A stretch of 64,000 bases of DNA from NCBI RefSeq assembly GCF_016907235.1, contig NZ_JAFBBO010000001.1:3906001-3970000 (forward strand). The letters run 5' to 3'. Position 1 is the first letter of the stretch. Every line of letters starts with the position of its first letter. Made by a program: the position numbers and the translations under genes. The stretch is from Oerskovia jenensis (GTDB lineage: Bacteria; Actinomycetota; Actinomycetes; Actinomycetales; Cellulomonadaceae). The notes beneath the pieces are model-generated. The model had not been told where the DNA came from. It saw nothing but the letters and a program-made list of their open reading frames with translations, and ran no database searches. This document shows, piece after piece, positions 9,637 to 23,284 of this stretch.

Positions 9637-10218
9637 TCAGTCGAGCGGGCGCACCATCACGACGTCGTCGTGCGCCTCGCCGCCCACCACGTAGGTGCGC
9701 GTGCCCGCGAACGCGAACCCGTGCTTGCGGTAGAACGCCTGGGCCCGCGCGTTCTCCCCGTTGGTGCCGAGCCACACGGCCTTGTCCGGGACGAGGGCCG
9801 GTGCCGCGTCGAGCGCGGCCCGCAGGAGGTCGCTCGCGACCCCCGTGCCCTGGGACGCGGGGTGCACGTAGATCTTCGACAGCTCGACGGTCGGCTCGTC
9901 GCCCACGACGCCCACGATGTCCGCGTCGTCGGGCACGCCGCGCACGAGCAGCGCGTAGCCGACCAGGTCGCCGGCGCCGCCGGGCTCGTCGGCACCTTCG
10001 GCCCCGGCGGGCGACCCGGGCGACTCGGCCAAGAGCAACGCGTGGTCGGCGCTCGCGGTCCACGCGACGAACTTCTCCGGGGAGAGCTGCGTGCGGATGT
10101 GCTCGGCGACGGCCGCGGGGTCGGAACCCGGCGGGCACGCGAGCGGGAACGTGATCGCGGCCAGGGCCGCGAGGCGGTCGGCGTCGGCAGGGGTCGCGGT
10201 GCGCAGGGAGGTCGTCAC
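9637..10218 (-). CDS. GNAT-family N-acetyltransferase
   Basis: Predicted 193 aa from a GTG start at 10218; longer upstream frame is out of character and would run into the divergent gene. The acetyl-CoA binding motif is visible as ELSKIYVHPASQGTGVASDLL (about 113-133; the R/QxxGxG/A signature is degenerate here as QGTGVA), followed by GTNGENARAQAFYRKHGF, typical of the C-terminal GNAT half. The substrate is unknown. A Gly/Ala/Glu-rich loop (about 65-85) interrupts the central sheet. It is divergent from the DUF1059 gene at 10399, with a 180-bp shared promoter region. The Shine-Dalgarno sequence is weak. Confidence 0.85.
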   Translation of the reverse strand: MTTSLRTATPADADRLAALAAITFPLACPPGSDPAAVAEHIRTQLSPEKFVAWTASADHALLLAESPGSPAGAEGADEPGGAGDLVGYALLVRGVPDDADIVGVVGDEPTVELSKIYVHPASQGTGVASDLLRAALDAAPALVPDKAVWLGTNGENARAQAFYRKHGFAFAGTRTYVVGGEAHDDVVMVRPLD

Positions 10219-10398
10219 CCGCGGAAATCTACCCGGCGGCACCGACGAGCGGGAGGGGCGTGCCGCCGTCGGGCCGTTGACACCCCGCACCGGCCGGAGG
10301 ACGGTGGAAGGACCGGAGACGTCGCCCGCCCAGCCCACGGACGCCGCCCCCGCCCGGAGCCCCGACGACGGGGACCGCGTGAGGGGAGGTGAGAACAC

Positions 10399-10590
10399 AT
10401 GAGGAAGATGGTCGACTGCCGGACCACGCCCAGCGTCATCAACTGCACGCTGACGATCGCCGGCGAGGAGGAGGAAGTCCTCGACGCCGCGTACGACCAC
10501 ATGGTCAGCAAGCACGGTCACGAACCCACACCCCAGCTGCGGGAGGACATCCGTGCCGACCTGGTCGACGCCGAGCCGTCGATGGCCTGA
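10399..10590 (+). CDS. DUF1059-like small protein
   Basis: Predicted 63 aa. ATG 10399 is preceded by GGGAGGTGAG with ideal spacing. It has the layout of DUF1059 proteins: a short N-terminal strand with two Cys (MVDC, INC), then a helix with [14 protein letters not shown]. Conserved Cys and His suggest metal binding, but no function is established for the family. The next gene, pxpA, starts 83 nt downstream on the same strand. Confidence 0.75.
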   Translation: MRKMVDCRTTPSVINCTLTIAGEEEEVLDAAYDHMVSKHGHEPTPQLREDIRADLVDAEPSMA

Positions 10591-10672
10591 GGAGGCCGGA
10601 GGCCCTGGAGCACAGCCGGTCGTGACCGCGCAGGTCACGGCCGACCTGCGTCTTCTCGGCGATGATGAGGTC

Positions 10673-11458
10673 ATGGCACACCACCCGGCGCCCGGCGCGC
10701 GCCGCATCGACCTCAACGCGGACCTGGGCGAGGGGTTCGGGCCGTGGGCGCTCGCGGACGACGACGCCCTGCTCGACCTCGTGACCAGCGCGAACGTCGC
10801 GTGCGGCTTCCACGCGGGGGACCCGACGATCATGCGCGCGACCACGCGCGCGGCGGTCGAGCGCGGGGTGAGCATCGGCGCGCACGTCGCGTACCGCGAC
10901 CTCGCGGGCTTCGGGCGACGTTTCCTCGCGGTGCCGCCCGCCGAGCTGACCGCGGACGTCGTCTACCAGCTCGGTGCCCTCGACGCGTTCGCGCGCCTCG
11001 CGGGGGACCGGGTCCGGTACGTCAAGCCGCACGGCGCGCTCTACAACGCGATCGTCCGGCACGAGGAGCAAGCGCGCGCCGTCGTGGAAGCGGTCGTGGG
11101 GTACGACCCGACGCTCCCCGTCGTCGGGATGTCCGGGTCGGCCGTGCTGCGGCTCGCCGCGGAAGCGGGGCTGCCCGTGGTGCACGAGGTCTTCGCGGAC
11201 CGCGGCTACGCGCCCGACGGTTCCCTCGTACCCCGCGGGACGCCGGGTGCGGTCCTGCACGACCCGGCCGAGGTCGCCGACCGCGCGCTGCGCCTGGTGA
11301 CCGAGGGCGTCGTGGTCGCGTCCGACGGCAGCGAGGTCACGGTCCTGGCCGACTCGGTCTGCGTCCACTCCGACACCCCCGGCGCGGTCGCGCTCCTGAC
11401 CGCGGTACGCCGGACGCTCGAGGCGAGCGGCGTCGTCGTGCGCGCGATCGGGCGGTGA
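10673..11458 (+). CDS. pxpA: 5-oxoprolinase subunit A (LamB/YcsF family)
   Basis: Predicted 261 aa, the usual family length. ATG 10673 gives the canonical N-terminus [16 protein letters not shown]; other motifs are [26 protein letters not shown] and [10 protein letters not shown]. PxpA works with PxpB and PxpC to hydrolyse 5-oxoproline (pyroglutamate) to glutamate using ATP, repairing a spontaneous by-product of glutamine metabolism. The stop overlaps the start of pxpBC (GTGA), so the two are co-translated. It acts in the cytoplasm. Confidence 0.95.
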   Translation: MAHHPAPGARRIDLNADLGEGFGPWALADDDALLDLVTSANVACGFHAGDPTIMRATTRAAVERGVSIGAHVAYRDLAGFGRRFLAVPPAELTADVVYQLGALDAFARLAGDRVRYVKPHGALYNAIVRHEEQARAVVEAVVGYDPTLPVVGMSGSAVLRLAAEAGLPVVHEVFADRGYAPDGSLVPRGTPGAVLHDPAEVADRALRLVTEGVVVASDGSEVTVLADSVCVHSDTPGAVALLTAVRRTLEASGVVVRAIGR

Positions 11459-13086
11459 CCGTGCCGCCGGGGGAGAGGCAGCCGGCCACGGGAGAGCCCG
11501 CCGGCGCGCCCGACGAGCCCCGCGTCCAGGCGTACGGCGACCACGCGCTCCTGGTCGACGTCGCGTCCCTCGACGACGTGCACGCGCTCGCCGCCGCGTT
11601 GCGCCTCGCGGACGTGCCGGGCGTCGTCGACGTCGTGCCCGCGGCCCGCACGGTGCTCGTGGTCCTCGACGACTCGGCGACGTCGGCCGACCTGACCCGG
11701 GTCGAGGACGCGGTCCGGGGCGCGTGGGCGTCGCGGACCGTGGACGCGGTGCGAGGGGCGGGGAACCTCGTCGAGATCCCGGTCGTCTACGACGGCGAGG
11801 ACCTGCCCGACGTCGCCGCGTGGGCCGGCCTGTCCGTCGCCCAGGTCGTGGCACGCCACAGCGGGCGGGAGTACGTGGTCGGGTTCGGGGGCTTCATGCC
11901 GGGCTTCGGCTACCTGACCGAGGTGGACCCGACGATCGCCGCGCCGCGCCTCGCGACCCCGCGGACCCGCGTGCCGGCGGGTTCGGTCGCGCTCGCGGGC
12001 GACCTCACGGCGGTCTACCCCCGGGCCACGCCGGGCGGGTGGCGCTTGCTGGGACGGACCGACGCCCTGCTGTTCGACGTCGACCGGGACCCGCCCGCAC
12101 TGCTGACCGCGGGGACGAGGGTGCGCTTTCGTGCGGTCGACCGGACGTCCGCAGCAGCGGACGGGCAGGTTGCCGAGGGCGACGGTACGTCCGCCGGGGG
12201 AGACGTGCTGCTCCCCGGGGGCGCCGAGGTCCTCGCCACAGGACCGCTGGCGCTCGTCGAGGACGGGGGGCGTCCTGGCTGGGCCGCGTCGGGGGTCGGG
12301 AGGTCGGGGGCCGCCGACCAGGGAGCGTTCCGCCTGCTGAACCGCCTGCTCGCCAACGAGGACGGCGCCGCAGCGCTCGAGATCACGCTCGGCGGGTCGG
12401 CGCTGAGGTTCCACGAGAGGGCGACGATCGCGCTCGCGGGCGCGGCGACGTCGGCGACGCTCGACGGGACGCCCGTCGGCATGCAGGCGCTGCTCGAGGT
12501 CCGACCCGGGGCCGAGCTGCGCCTCGGGTTCGCCCCGCGCGGGACGCGGACCTATGTGGGGGTGCGCGGGGGCTTCGCCGTGGCGCCCGTGCTGGGCTCG
12601 CGATCGTTCGACGTCCTCGCCGGTCTGGGGCCCGCTCCGTTGCGCGCGGGGGATCGGTTGGCGATCGGTCCGCGTCCTGCGCGACTGCCCGTGGTCGACC
12701 TCGTGCCGCCCCGCGCCGCGACGACGGAGGTCGTCGAGCTCGCGACCCGCCGCGGCGTGCGGGGTGAGTGGTTCGACGACGCTGCGTGGCGCGACCTCGT
12801 GGACACCACGTTCGAGGTGTCGGACGCGAGCAACAGGGTCGGGCTCAGGCTGTCGGGTGGGAGGGTCGCACGACGCAGCGGTGAGCTGCCGAGCGAGGGG
12901 CTCGTGCCTGGGGCTGTCCAGGTGCCGCCCGACGGACACCCCGTCCTGTTCCTGCGCGACCATCCGGTCACGGGCGGGTATCCCGTGATCGGAGTCGTCG
13001 CGTCGGCGGCGCTCGACCTCGCGGCGCAGCTCAGGCCGGGGGACCGGCTGCGATTCCGGGAGACGATCGGCCGGGACCGTTCCTGA
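11455..13086 (+). CDS. pxpBC: 5-oxoprolinase subunits B and C as a single fused protein
   Basis: Predicted 543 aa from GTG 11455, overlapping the pxpA stop by 4 nt. Residues about 20-225 are PxpB (KipI-like: [11 protein letters not shown], then [18 protein letters not shown] and [11 protein letters not shown]). Residues about 250-540 are PxpC (KipA-like: [38 protein letters not shown], and near the end [24 protein letters not shown]). B and C are separate genes in E. coli and B. subtilis; the fusion fixes their stoichiometry. It partners with PxpA just upstream in ATP-dependent 5-oxoproline hydrolysis. The operon ends here with a hairpin immediately after the stop. Confidence 0.93.
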   Translation: MTVPPGERQPATGEPAGAPDEPRVQAYGDHALLVDVASLDDVHALAAALRLADVPGVVDVVPAARTVLVVLDDSATSADLTRVEDAVRGAWASRTVDAVRGAGNLVEIPVVYDGEDLPDVAAWAGLSVAQVVARHSGREYVVGFGGFMPGFGYLTEVDPTIAAPRLATPRTRVPAGSVALAGDLTAVYPRATPGGWRLLGRTDALLFDVDRDPPALLTAGTRVRFRAVDRTSAAADGQVAEGDGTSAGGDVLLPGGAEVLATGPLALVEDGGRPGWAASGVGRSGAADQGAFRLLNRLLANEDGAAALEITLGGSALRFHERATIALAGAATSATLDGTPVGMQALLEVRPGAELRLGFAPRGTRTYVGVRGGFAVAPVLGSRSFDVLAGLGPAPLRAGDRLAIGPRPARLPVVDLVPPRAATTEVVELATRRGVRGEWFDDAAWRDLVDTTFEVSDASNRVGLRLSGGRVARRSGELPSEGLVPGAVQVPPDGHPVLFLRDHPVTGGYPVIGVVASAALDLAAQLRPGDRLRFRETIGRDRS

Positions 13087-13107
13087 GCTCCCGACGGCGT
13101 CGGGAGC
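13087..13107 (+). terminator. Terminator of the pxp operon
   Basis: Nine-bp perfect stem GCTCCCGAC/GTCGGGAGC with a 3-nt loop, starting at the base after the stop codon and lying before the rrn promoters. Confidence 0.6.
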
Positions 13108-13125
13108 CGACCGCGGGGACGAGAG

Positions 13126-13155
13126 TTGACGCAGCCGCGGGGTGCCGCGTAATGT
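13126..13155 (+). promoter_or_regulatory. rrn promoter P1
   Basis: TTGACG (13126-13131), 18-nt spacer, TAATGT (13150-13155). It is a near-consensus primary-sigma promoter about 470 bp upstream of the 16S gene. The predicted start of transcription is near 13162. Confidence 0.65.
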
Positions 13156-13334
13156 TCTCGAAGTCAGCCCGGCAGGGAGGAACAGACACCACTGCGAAGC
13201 TCTTCGGAGCCGCCGCGAAGTGGCTGGATCCCCCGGGTGGCCACCCCTTCAGTCCTTCTCCAGGCACCTGTGTGCCGGGAGAGCGGTCCGGGGCGGCCGG
13301 CTCAGGCGGATCACTTCGACCGGACACGGTGAAG

Positions 13335-13363
13335 TTGAGACGCGGGAATGAGTCTGGTAGGTT
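13335..13363 (+). promoter_or_regulatory. rrn promoter P2
   Basis: TTGAGA (13335-13340), 17-nt spacer, TAGGTT (13358-13363), followed by a GGAGAAGTTGCCCC stretch. It is about 265 bp upstream of the 16S 5' end. Tandem promoters are usual for rrn operons. The rest of 13156-13628 is leader with no credible protein-coding gene. Confidence 0.6.
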
Positions 13364-13421
13364 GGAGAAGTTGCCCCGAGTGAAGGCCCCTGAGGGGTTG
13401 GAGTCGGTGCGTGTCGGTTGC

Positions 13422-13441
13422 TTGAGAACTCAACAGTGTGC
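13422..13441 (+). other. Conserved rRNA leader element (boxA-like)
   Basis: TTGAGAACTCAACAGTG in the leader is nearly repeated in the 16S-23S spacer at 15474-15490 (TTGAGAACTGCACAGTG). Elements of this form precede 16S and 23S in actinobacteria and are associated with antitermination and RNA processing. The role here is inferred from position and repetition. Confidence 0.55.
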
Positions 13442-13628
13442 TTGATAGTTAATGCCAATTGTCCTGCATGGGCGTGTGGCGCGCACCTTCGGTGTGTGTT
13501 GTGTGTTCGTGTTGAGACTACTTATTTGGTATGAATTGAAAACGTCATGTTTTCGGTTTGTAGCCATGATTATGGACCTTCGGGTCCGCTTCGTATGGTT
13601 GTTAATCCTTCGGGGTTGATAGCAAACA

Positions 13629-18655
<5,027 letters not shown>

Positions 18656-18670
18656 CAAACTTTTTGCTAC

Positions 18671-18688
18671 GCGTCCACTGTGCGGTTC
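18671..18688 (+). other. 3' arm of the 23S precursor processing stem
   Basis: GCGTCCACTGTGCGGTTC is complementary to spacer positions 15478-15495, so it closes a long stem around 23S that would be an RNase III substrate. Confidence 0.65.
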
Positions 18689-18739
18689 CCGAGATACGGG
18701 CACACCCTTCGTAACCAGGGTCCCGACATCTCCATAGAG

Positions 18740-18857
18740 TTACGGCGGTCATAGCGAGAGGGAAACGCCCGGTCCCATTCCGAACCCGGAAGCTAAGCCT
18801 CTCAGCGCCGATGGTACTGCCCTGGAGACGGGGTGGGAGAGTAGGTCGCCGCCGGAC
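18740..18857 (+). rRNA. rrf: 5S ribosomal RNA
   Basis: About 118 nt. The 5' GTTACGGCGG pairs with the 3' end (CGCCGCCGG). Internal motifs CGGTCCCATTCCGAACCCGG and GGGTGGGAGAGTAGG are diagnostic. Complete; ends are accurate to a few nucleotides. Confidence 0.96.
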
Positions 18858-18866
18858 AACCATTCA

Positions 18867-18900
18867 CCAAAGGCCCACCCCTCACGGGGTGGGCCTTTGG
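18867..18900 (+). terminator. rrn operon terminator
   Basis: Perfect 15-bp stem CCAAAGGCCCACCCC/GGGGTGGGCCTTTGG with a TCAC loop, 9 nt after 5S. No T run follows. Confidence 0.9.
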
Positions 18901-19011
18901 CGTATCCACAACATTCACGCGAGCCACGCACCAGCCCCCTCAGCCCCAGCACCCACCCGTGCCGGGGCTCTTTCGTCGAACAGGCCGGACGCCTGCGCGC
19001 ACGTTCGCGTC

Positions 19012-20769
19012 TCACCAGGCCACGTACGTGACCCTCGCGGAGTACGCCGTCACCTCGTCGAGCGTGACCAGGACGTCGATCTCCCAGGTTCCCGGTGCGG
19101 GGACGACGGTCGGCTCGGAGACGTACACGGTGGCGGGCACGTCGTCAGCGGTGTCCACTGTCGCTGGGGCGCGGGCATAGTCGCGACGCAGGACGACCGG
19201 GAGCGGCCCGATCCCCCGTTCGCTCTGCGTGACGGTGAGGTCGAGCGAGTCCGGCAGCACCTCGGTGCCGTCCGCGCTGCTGAGGTCGATCCTGATCACC
19301 TGGGGTCCGCTGCGCGTCTCCTCGATCGAGAGTGCCGCGGTCACGGGCCCGAGCTGCACGGTCCCGGCCCAGGGCGGCGAGTAGGTCGCGCGCCCCGGCG
19401 CGGTCGCGGCCAGAGCGGCGCTGAGCGCCAAGACGAGCACGACGAGCAGCATCTCGACGAGCACCGTCCGGTGCACCCGCACGACGGGCCCTGCGGACCG
19501 CCGTGCCGCGGGCACCGCTCGGCGCGCCACGTTCGCCACGAGGAGCAGCCCGATCACGACCAGGACCTTGGCCAGGAGGAGCCGGCCGTAGCCGGTGGAC
19601 CAGAGGGCCGCGACAGGGCCCAGGGCCCGGGCGGCCTGCAGCGTTCCCGTGGCGACGAGGACGACGACGGTGATCAGGGCGAGCGTCGACCAGGCAGGCA
19701 GTGCCGTGACCAGCGCTGTGCGCCACGGGCCGCGAAGGTGGGTCGCGAGCAGCGCGAGCCCCCCGACCCAGATCCCGGCCGCGAGGACATGGGCTGTCGT
19801 CACGGTGAGGGTCAGCCAGGGGTCCGGCTCGGCCCCTGCGTGGCCGCCTGCCGCGATGCTCGCGGCGAGCGTGACGGCGAGGGCGACGGTCGCGAGTCGC
19901 GCGGGCGACCCCGTCGCGTCGCGACCGTCGCGGGGGCCGCGACCTGATCGGGACTGCCAGATCCACAGCCCGACCCAACCCAGCAGAGCTGCCGACCTGG
20001 CGAGGAGCCAGGGTCCGCTCGAGGCGAGCACGCCCGCCCACGCCTCGGTGTCCAGGAGGTCGACGGGTCGCCGGTCCGAGAGGTCGGCGACCTGTGTCGC
20101 GAGACCCAGCCCCGTCCCGAGGACGAGCAGACCGAGGCCGGCCACCTCGAGCCGCCGGATCCTCGGACTCGCCGCCAGCCCTGAGGCACGCCCCCGGCCG
20201 ATGGCCAGCACGCTCAGGGCGACCCCGGCGAGCAGGCTCGTTCCCACGGCGACGATCCCACGGGCCGAGGCACCGAGGGGCGAGGTCCCGGGGGCTTCGG
20301 GGCCCGTCGGGTGCGTCCCTGGTGCGCCGTGCCTCGTTCCCACCGTGAAGTCGATCGAGCCACCCGTCACGTGCGTGTCGAGGGAGAGCAGCCGCCACGA
20401 GGCCAGGTACTGCCCGTCCGGGAGATCGGGCGGGAGGGCGACGCTCACGGTGTGCCCGCCGTCGGTCGTGGTGACCTGCTCGAGGTCCCACCGTTCGCCC
20501 CGGAGGTCCGAGACCACGAGCGAGCCGTCCAGCACGGTCACGGGCTCGTCGAAGCGGAGGACGACGCGCTCGGGGGAGGTGTCCGAGGTCGCCCCTTGGC
20601 GTGGCGAGGTGTCGACGAGGATCGCGTGCGCAGCGACCGGGGCGGCGCCGGCGAGCGCGCCCGTCCCGAGCCCTGCCAGGAGCACGAGCAGCATGGCCGC
20701 GGCGCGAAGCCGCTGACCGGAGCGGTCCGGCCTCGGGGGGAGGCCGGACCGGACGGGCAGGGCGGTCAC
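19012..20769 (-). CDS. copCD: CopC-CopD fusion, copper-handling membrane protein
   Basis: Predicted 585 aa; the GTG at 20769 overlaps the upstream ycnI stop (GTGA). A signal peptide ends near residue 47, leaving an N-terminal His (AHAILVDTSPRQGA), the copper-binding residue of CopC. The CopC domain runs to about 142 and ends in the family motif LSLDTHVTGGSIDFTVG. Residues about 165-450 hold several membrane helices of the CopD type (PWLLARSAALLGWVGLW, AAGIWVGGLALLATH, YGRLLLAKVLVVIGLLL). Residues about 460-585 form a second extracytoplasmic beta domain. These proteins bind copper outside and move it across or to the membrane. Last gene of the sulfur/copper operon. Confidence 0.92.
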   Translation of the reverse strand: MTALPVRSGLPPRPDRSGQRLRAAAMLLVLLAGLGTGALAGAAPVAAHAILVDTSPRQGATSDTSPERVVLRFDEPVTVLDGSLVVSDLRGERWDLEQVTTTDGGHTVSVALPPDLPDGQYLASWRLLSLDTHVTGGSIDFTVGTRHGAPGTHPTGPEAPGTSPLGASARGIVAVGTSLLAGVALSVLAIGRGRASGLAASPRIRRLEVAGLGLLVLGTGLGLATQVADLSDRRPVDLLDTEAWAGVLASSGPWLLARSAALLGWVGLWIWQSRSGRGPRDGRDATGSPARLATVALAVTLAASIAAGGHAGAEPDPWLTLTVTTAHVLAAGIWVGGLALLATHLRGPWRTALVTALPAWSTLALITVVVLVATGTLQAARALGPVAALWSTGYGRLLLAKVLVVIGLLLVANVARRAVPAARRSAGPVVRVHRTVLVEMLLVVLVLALSAALAATAPGRATYSPPWAGTVQLGPVTAALSIEETRSGPQVIRIDLSSADGTEVLPDSLDLTVTQSERGIGPLPVVLRRDYARAPATVDTADDVPATVYVSEPTVVPAPGTWEIDVLVTLDEVTAYSARVTYVAW

Positions 20770-21734
20770 AGCGGGGGCAGCCCGATCGGGCTGTGCGCGG
20801 TGCGGGGGCTCGGCGGTCGGCTCGCGGGGTCCTCGCCGAGCCCGTCGTGGTCGGGCGCGGCGCCGGGGTCGGGACCCACAGGCCTCCCGCCCGACGGCGT
20901 CGTCCCCGCCTCGGACCTGCGCCACACCAGGGCCACGGCCACCAGGGCGACCAGGGCTCCTGCGAGGGCGACGAGAGCGACGACCGCGATCCCGGCCACG
21001 GAGGCCACCTCGTCGCCGGCGAGTCCGTCGGGTCCTGTGCTCACGTGGTGCGCCGCCCCAGCCGCCCCAGCCGCACCTGCCGCACCGTTCGTGCCCGGCG
21101 GGCCGACCTCGGCGGCGAGCGCGATGCTCGGCGCCGGGTGCTCGGCCTCGGTGCCGTCGGTCGACCGGTCGATCCACCGGGACTCGGTCCCGTCGTCGTA
21201 CGTCTGGATCGTGGGCAGCACGAGCTCTCCCACCGCGGGGAGCGGACCGGCCTGCACCGTGAACTCCCCGTACTCGCCGGGGCCGATCGCGGCGGCCGGG
21301 TCGGTCGCCTCCCACACGACCCGGCTCACGGCCTGCGTGTACTGCCCGCCGTGCGGGTTCGTGACGGGTTCGGGGAGGTCTTCGAGCCTCACGGTGGCCG
21401 TCCAGCCGGGGAGCGGCGAGGTCCGCACGGCCGGTACCGGGGTGTCGAGCGGGAACGCGACCTCGATCCGGACGGTCGAGGCGGTCTCGGACTCGGTCGG
21501 GACGCGTACCGAGACGATGCTCCACCCTCCCTGCACGGGGGTCTCCGCGACAGCGGTCGCGTGCGCTCCGGCAGGCGTCGCGACGAGCGAGGACGCCGTG
21601 GCGAGGAGGCCGACCACACCGATGCGCACCGCCCAGCCTCCTGCGCGCGTACCGGCCAGGACGGTCCCACCCGCTCTGGACCGCCCGGGTCGCCGACGAC
21701 GCGTCGGCGTCGACCGGGCGGCCGCGGCGCTCAC
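20766..21734 (-). CDS. ycnI: YcnI-family (DUF1775) copper-binding protein
   Basis: Predicted 322 aa; GTG 21734 overlaps the preceding stop by 4 nt. A basic leader and signal sequence end at TPAGA-H58, placing His at the mature N-terminus, the copper ligand of YcnI proteins. DUF1775 beta-sandwich about 58-210 with GWTATVRLEDLPEP, ISRVVWEA-like VSRVVWEATDP and YGEFTVQAGPLP. A Gly/Ala-rich linker is followed by one transmembrane helix (about 245-275) and an acidic cytoplasmic tail. YcnI is typically encoded beside CopC/CopD, as here, and is thought to act as an extracytoplasmic copper chaperone. Confidence 0.9.
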   Translation of the reverse strand: MSAAAARSTPTRRRRPGRSRAGGTVLAGTRAGGWAVRIGVVGLLATASSLVATPAGAHATAVAETPVQGGWSIVSVRVPTESETASTVRIEVAFPLDTPVPAVRTSPLPGWTATVRLEDLPEPVTNPHGGQYTQAVSRVVWEATDPAAAIGPGEYGEFTVQAGPLPAVGELVLPTIQTYDDGTESRWIDRSTDGTEAEHPAPSIALAAEVGPPGTNGAAGAAGAAGAAHHVSTGPDGLAGDEVASVAGIAVVALVALAGALVALVAVALVWRRSEAGTTPSGGRPVGPDPGAAPDHDGLGEDPASRPPSPRTAHSPIGLPPL

Positions 21735-23284
21735 GCCGTCACCAGCGCGGAGTCGTCCGCAGCCGTGACCGGAGCCGCAGCCGTGACCGGAGCCACAGCC
21801 GTGACCGGAGCCACAGCCGTGACCGGAGCCACAGCCGTGACCGGAGTCGCAGCGGCCGCCTCGAGCACCTCGCGTCGCACGACCGCCACGACCCGCCCGT
21901 CGCGCAGCACGAGTCCTTCGGCGATGTCGGCGTCCCACCTGGCCAGGGCGTCTGTGAGGATCTCGCCCGTGCCGACGACGGGTGTCCCGCGGACGGCGAC
22001 GTCTCCGACGGCGACGCCTGCCCGGGCACCGGTGGCGGCCGCACGCAGGGTCGCGAGGTCCACGACGCCGAGGACCTCGGCGACCGACGGCTCGTGGTCG
22101 CGACGGGCGCGCGGCAGGAGCACGGGCACCACGGACTCGGCGGTCAGCCGGCCGTCCCGCCGGGCGGACTCGAGCGTGTCCCGGCCCACGCCCACGGGGA
22201 CGTCGGCGCTCAGGGTGAGCGGCGTCGTCGGGCGGGAGAGGGCGTCACCGACGACGTCCCAGACGATCGCCGCGACCGGGCGCGGACCGAGACCCTCGAC
22301 CTCTTCGTCCACGAAGCCGAACCGGCGCACCCAGTCCTCGTTCAGGTACTTGGAGAGGTAGGCGCGGCCCGAGTCGGGCAGGAGGGCGACGACCACGTCG
22401 TCGGGTCCCAGGTCGCGTGCGGTCCGCAGCGCCGCCGCGAGCACCAGCCCGGACGACCCGCCCACGAGGATGCCCTCCTGGCGGGCGAGGCGCAGCACCG
22501 CGTGGATGGCCTCGCGGTCGCCGACGCGCTCGAAGCGGTCGACGACCTCGGGCACGAAGGTCTCGGGCCAGGCGTCGTCGATCGTCTCGGGGTGCCGGTA
22601 CCGGCCGGTCGCCTCGACGAAGAAGGCCGAGCCGTCGCCGCCCGAGTACACCGAGGTCTCGGGGTCGGCGCCGACCACGGTCACGCGACCGCCGCTGACC
22701 TCCTTGAGGTACGTGCCGTTGCCCGTGATGGTCCCGCCCGTGCCGATCCCCGCCACGAGGTGCGTGACGCGCCCGGCCGTGTCGGCCCAGATCTCGGGGC
22801 CCGTGGACTCGCGGTGCGCCTGCGGGTTGTCGGGGTTGACGAACTGCCCCGCGAGCCAGGCCCCCGGGATCTCCGCGACGAGGCGCTCGGCGATGCGCTT
22901 GACGGACTCGGGGTGCTCCTGCGGCAGCCCGGACGCGGTGACCACGACGCGCGCCCCGTACGCGCGCAGCGTGTCGAGCTTCTCCTGGCTCGTCTTGTCG
23001 GGCAGCACGACGACGATCGGGTACCCGAGCTGGGCGGCGGCCTGCGCGAGACCGATGCCCGTGTTGCCCGACGTGCCCTCGACGATGGTCCCACCGGGGG
23101 CGAGGGCACCCGAGCGGATCGCGCCGAGCACCATCCAGCGCGCGGCGCGGTCCTTCACGGAACCGCCCGGGTTGAGGTACTCGAGCTTGACGTAGATCGT
23201 GGGCGCGAGATCCGCGCCCAGCCGGTTCAGCCGCACGATCGGCGTACCGCCGACCGCGTCGAGAAGGGAGTCGTAGGCGGTCAT
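21731..23284 (-). CDS. cbs: Cystathionine beta-synthase / cysteine synthase-like PLP enzyme
   Basis: Predicted 517 aa; ATG 23284 has GGAGG 6 nt upstream and overlaps the ABC ATPase stop (ATGA). PLP fold type II domain about 1-320, with the Schiff-base lysine in GGSVKDR (K44), SGNTG (72-76), TGPEIWADT and GTGGTITG. Residues about 340-485 resemble a paired CBS regulatory domain, as in the mycobacterial Cbs. It condenses serine (or an activated serine) with homocysteine or sulfide. Its position after an organosulfur-type transporter supports cysteine formation from imported sulfur. The C-terminus is odd: about 30 residues of a near-perfect six-residue repeat (VTAVAP-like). Followed directly by ycnI. 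Confidence 0.9.
   Translation of the reverse strand: MTAYDSLLDAVGGTPIVRLNRLGADLAPTIYVKLEYLNPGGSVKDRAARWMVLGAIRSGALAPGGTIVEGTSGNTGIGLAQAAAQLGYPIVVVLPDKTSQEKLDTLRAYGARVVVTASGLPQEHPESVKRIAERLVAEIPGAWLAGQFVNPDNPQAHRESTGPEIWADTAGRVTHLVAGIGTGGTITGNGTYLKEVSGGRVTVVGADPETSVYSGGDGSAFFVEATGRYRHPETIDDAWPETFVPEVVDRFERVGDREAIHAVLRLARQEGILVGGSSGLVLAAALRTARDLGPDDVVVALLPDSGRAYLSKYLNEDWVRRFGFVDEEVEGLGPRPVAAIVWDVVGDALSRPTTPLTLSADVPVGVGRDTLESARRDGRLTAESVVPVLLPRARRDHEPSVAEVLGVVDLATLRAAATGARAGVAVGDVAVRGTPVVGTGEILTDALARWDADIAEGLVLRDGRVVAVVRREVLEAAAATPVTAVAPVTAVAPVTAVAPVTAAAPVTAADDSALVTA
21762..21851. repeat. Five tandem copies of an 18-bp unit inside cbs
   Basis: Unit GCCGTGACCGGAGCCACA repeats five times with one or two substitutions. 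It is in frame in cbs and adds six-residue repeats to the disordered C-terminus, and it lies only 28 bp from the cbs stop/ycnI start overlap. Copy number could change by slippage without shifting frame. Confidence 0.95.

Noticed and set aside
13142-13458. Short open frames in the rrn leader
   Set aside because: They overlap the two promoters and conserved leader elements, have no ribosome-binding site and no protein-like composition.
13512-13535. A third rrn promoter (TTGAGA ... TATGAA)
   Set aside because: The spacer is only 12 nt, too short for a sigma-70-type promoter.
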